This document shows positions 62,390 through 64,000 of a stretch of DNA of 64,000 nt, piece after piece. The DNA lies in NCBI RefSeq assembly GCF_900178525.1, contig NZ_FXDJ01000009.1:1138263-1202262 (forward strand), in the 5' to 3' direction. The position numbers were made by a program, and so were the translations under genes. The DNA comes from Massilibacteroides vaginae. GTDB lineage: Bacteria; Bacteroidota; Bacteroidia; Bacteroidales; Tannerellaceae. The notes beneath the pieces were generated by a model, which was not told where the DNA came from, did no database searches, and worked only from the letters and a program-made list of their open reading frames with translations. Numbering within the stretch: the stretch's first letter is position 1; each line of letters begins with the position of its first letter.

Positions 62390-63265
62390 TTAATCTTTGT
62401 TATTCTGTGAGTATTTTACCCATGCTCCGGCTTGTGTGCAAACGAAAGCCGCTGTTTTAACCGCTTGCTTATGGGCTTCTCTTACATCTTTTCCAATAAG
62501 GAGGGAATAAATGAATGCTCCCGTAAATGAATCTCCTGCACCTATTGTGTCGGCAACCTGAACACGTGGAGTTGGAATTGTTGAAACCATATCCTTTGTG
62601 TAGACAGAGCTATATTCACTGCCTGCTGTTAATATGAGGTGTGAAAGATGAAATGTGTCAATTAACGAACGACAAGCCGTATCGTTGTCTTCCGGTAAAT
62701 GAAGTAAGTCACGAAGTATTATCAATTCGTCATCATTGATTTTAAAAATCGATGCCTTCCTTAATGACGCCTCTATAATCTCTTTTGAGTAATAATGTTG
62801 TCGGAGATTAATATCAAACACCCGTAATGCTTCGACCGGAACAAGATCAATTAATGTGTTAATTGTCTTTCTGGATGTTTCGCAGCGTTGAGCGAGTGTG
62901 CCAAAACATATCGCGTTAGCACGTTTAACCAATTCCATCGCTTGTTCAGTTAACGGGATATGATCCCAAGCTACATCTTCTATAATAGTGTATGTTGGAA
63001 TTCCGTTTATTAGAGTAACAGGTACATAACCTGTTGGTAAATCAACTTTAGAAACACAATAGTTTATTCTATTACGTTCTAATTCGTGAATGATCTCCTC
63101 ACCATCCTCATCATTACCGACAGCACTTATGGCATATCCTTCCGCGCCTAAGCAGGTTGTATGATATACGAAATTGATTGGAGCTCCGCCCGCGAGCCTA
63201 CCTTCGGGTAGCATATCCCAAAGTAATTCGCCTATACCTATTATTACCGGCTTCCGTGTTTTCAT
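62390..63265 (-). CDS. PfkB-family carbohydrate kinase, fructokinase-like
   Basis: A 291-aa ribokinase/PfkB-family kinase. GELLWDMLPEGRLAGGAPINF at residues 12-32 is the typical fructokinase start (substrate-binding GGAP.N). The C-terminal signature DTIGAGDSFTGAFIYSLL carries the catalytic Asp and anion hole. It probably phosphorylates fructose released by the neighbouring GH32 enzyme and imported by the MFS protein. The same kinase-transporter-GH32 grouping is known from the fructan locus of Bacteroides thetaiotaomicron. Confidence 0.92.
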   Translation of the reverse strand: MKTRKPVIIGIGELLWDMLPEGRLAGGAPINFVYHTTCLGAEGYAISAVGNDEDGEEIIHELERNRINYCVSKVDLPTGYVPVTLINGIPTYTIIEDVAWDHIPLTEQAMELVKRANAICFGTLAQRCETSRKTINTLIDLVPVEALRVFDINLRQHYYSKEIIEASLRKASIFKINDDELIILRDLLHLPEDNDTACRSLIDTFHLSHLILTAGSEYSSVYTKDMVSTIPTPRVQVADTIGAGDSFTGAFIYSLLIGKDVREAHKQAVKTAAFVCTQAGAWVKYSQNNKD

Positions 63266-63281
63266 GGTATGTAAATTATAT

Positions 63282-64000
63282 TTATTTCCAGATTGATTTT
63301 AATTCTGTGATTGATCCTGACACAAGATCAATGGTACCGTCTTCCGCGAATACTTCGATCTGATCAAAAGGTTCAGATGGATAGAATACGTTTGTGGAGA
63401 CAACGCGACCTCCAGCGGCAAAGAACTCAACCGAAGCCATGTCCACGATTAGCCGCCATTCGATCTGAGATGTGTCCACTTTGTAAAGGAATGAATGAAG
63501 TGAGGAGAAATGCTCCGAAAAAACCTCTCCCACAGCATTGGTCCTATCTGTATAGAATAGCTTATCTTTGTTGTCATATCCGATTGAGATATATTCGCCT
63601 TTTGCATTTTTCAAACGAATGCCGTAGATAGAGGCAAACCCCATCTTTGAATTTTCTGTCTGGTCAAAAACAAGCTTTATTTCTACGGGTGCTGCCATAG
63701 GTAAAAATCTTTCTGATAGAATCTTAGATTTATTGATTTCCAGATTTGAGAAAGAAATATTTTTTCCATAAAGAGACTCTATTTCCCGGACAGGAACGGA
63801 AGTAAGATAAATATCTTGTCCATCTTTTTCAAGACCGAGTTCTCTTGGGAAGGTTGTAGCCCCACTCCATGCGATACATGGTTTTTCCCCTGCATATTGC
63901 CAGTTATTCATCCATCCGATAAAGAGAGTTCGACCATCTTGAACATTGGACCAGGTTACTCCGGCATAATTGTCTTTTCCCTGATCTGCCCATTTTGCCT
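63282..64000 (-). CDS. GH32 fructan hydrolase (levanase/inulinase/invertase family), C-terminal part
   Basis: This is the 3' part of a GH32 gene that runs off the right edge, about 239 codons visible. Upstream of the internal ATG at 63911 the frame stays open and reads ADQGKDNYAGVTWSN and then GRTLFIGWMNNWQYAG, the conserved end of the GH32 propeller. The remainder is the beta-sandwich (VDMASVEFFAAGGRVVSTNV). The catalytic Asp and Glu lie outside the window. It should release fructose from beta-2,1 or beta-2,6 fructans; which linkage cannot be read here. Confidence 0.93.
   Translation of the reverse strand, partial: AKWADQGKDNYAGVTWSNVQDGRTLFIGWMNNWQYAGEKPCIAWSGATTFPRELGLEKDGQDIYLTSVPVREIESLYGKNISFSNLEINKSKILSERFLPMAAPVEIKLVFDQTENSKMGFASIYGIRLKNAKGEYISIGYDNKDKLFYTDRTNAVGEVFSEHFSSLHSFLYKVDTSQIEWRLIVDMASVEFFAAGGRVVSTNVFYPSEPFDQIEVFAEDGTIDLVSGSITELKSIWK

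Overview
The window is chromosomal DNA of a Bacteroidetes bacterium, almost certainly of the order Bacteroidales. The evidence is SusC/SusD pairs, an ECF sigma/FecR switch, DUF5916 and DUF2891 proteins, an NrfHA module with system II cytochrome c maturation, and repeated matches to the Bacteroidetes promoter -7 element TAnnTTTG at short distances upstream of genes. Genus cannot be fixed from the sequence alone. No tRNA, rRNA, insertion sequence or CRISPR array was found.

Layout. 1-3959: housekeeping genes (5' part of mnmG, ybeY, a nucleoside-recognition membrane protein, a 2-hydroxyacid dehydrogenase and a TIGR02757 protein). 4234-20064: an AT-rich polysaccharide utilization locus (PUL) made of ECF sigma factor, FecR anti-sigma factor, SusC with an STN signalling domain, SusD, three DUF1680-superfamily (GH127/GH146-type) enzymes, an (alpha/alpha)6-barrel glycosidase and a beta-propeller glycosidase. 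It is probably aimed at beta-L-arabinofuranose-decorated plant glycans. 20280-24170: a large transglutaminase-fold lipoprotein and an M16 protease. 24685-26582: mrp and trmB. 26758-32717: a nitrite-ammonification operon (porin, nrfH, nrfA, ccs1/resB, ccsA) followed by a Crp/Fnr-type regulator, with a perfect palindrome upstream placed like a class II activator site. 32724-41986: DUF5916, DUF2891, cupin, pepD, an LPG-synthase-like membrane protein, rsmA and mgtE.

42079-47853 is a compact metal locus: a Fur/Zur-like regulator, then a five-gene operon with a LolD-like ATPase, an FtsX permease with a long His-rich loop, a DUF3299-like secreted protein, a small His-rich membrane protein and a TonB-dependent receptor. 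A perfect palindrome sits at the -33 position of the operon promoter. 47944-51973 holds a GH123-like enzyme and a surface lipoprotein/barrel pair. 52487-54498 is a DEAD-box helicase, cold-shock-domain protein and RRM protein cluster with a predicted leader of about 300 nt. 54899-61164 holds a small membrane protein, a ComEA-like HhH protein, an NSS transporter, a LolD-like ATPase, dprA, a thioesterase and a U32 peptidase-family protein. 61245 to the right edge is the start of a fructan locus (MFS sugar importer, fructokinase, truncated GH32).

The most unusual signal is a dispersed intergenic element. Three loci carry 3-4 tandem copies of an ATAAAGG-containing unit at an exact 21-bp period. 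These are followed, in two of the three, exactly 20 bp after the last unit start, by a conserved AT-rich core (TATATAGTA-T/A-TG-T). Four more loci carry single or degenerate versions. All lie close to gene 3' ends. A different, REP-like hairpin family also occurs at 24459-24650 and 37097-37150.
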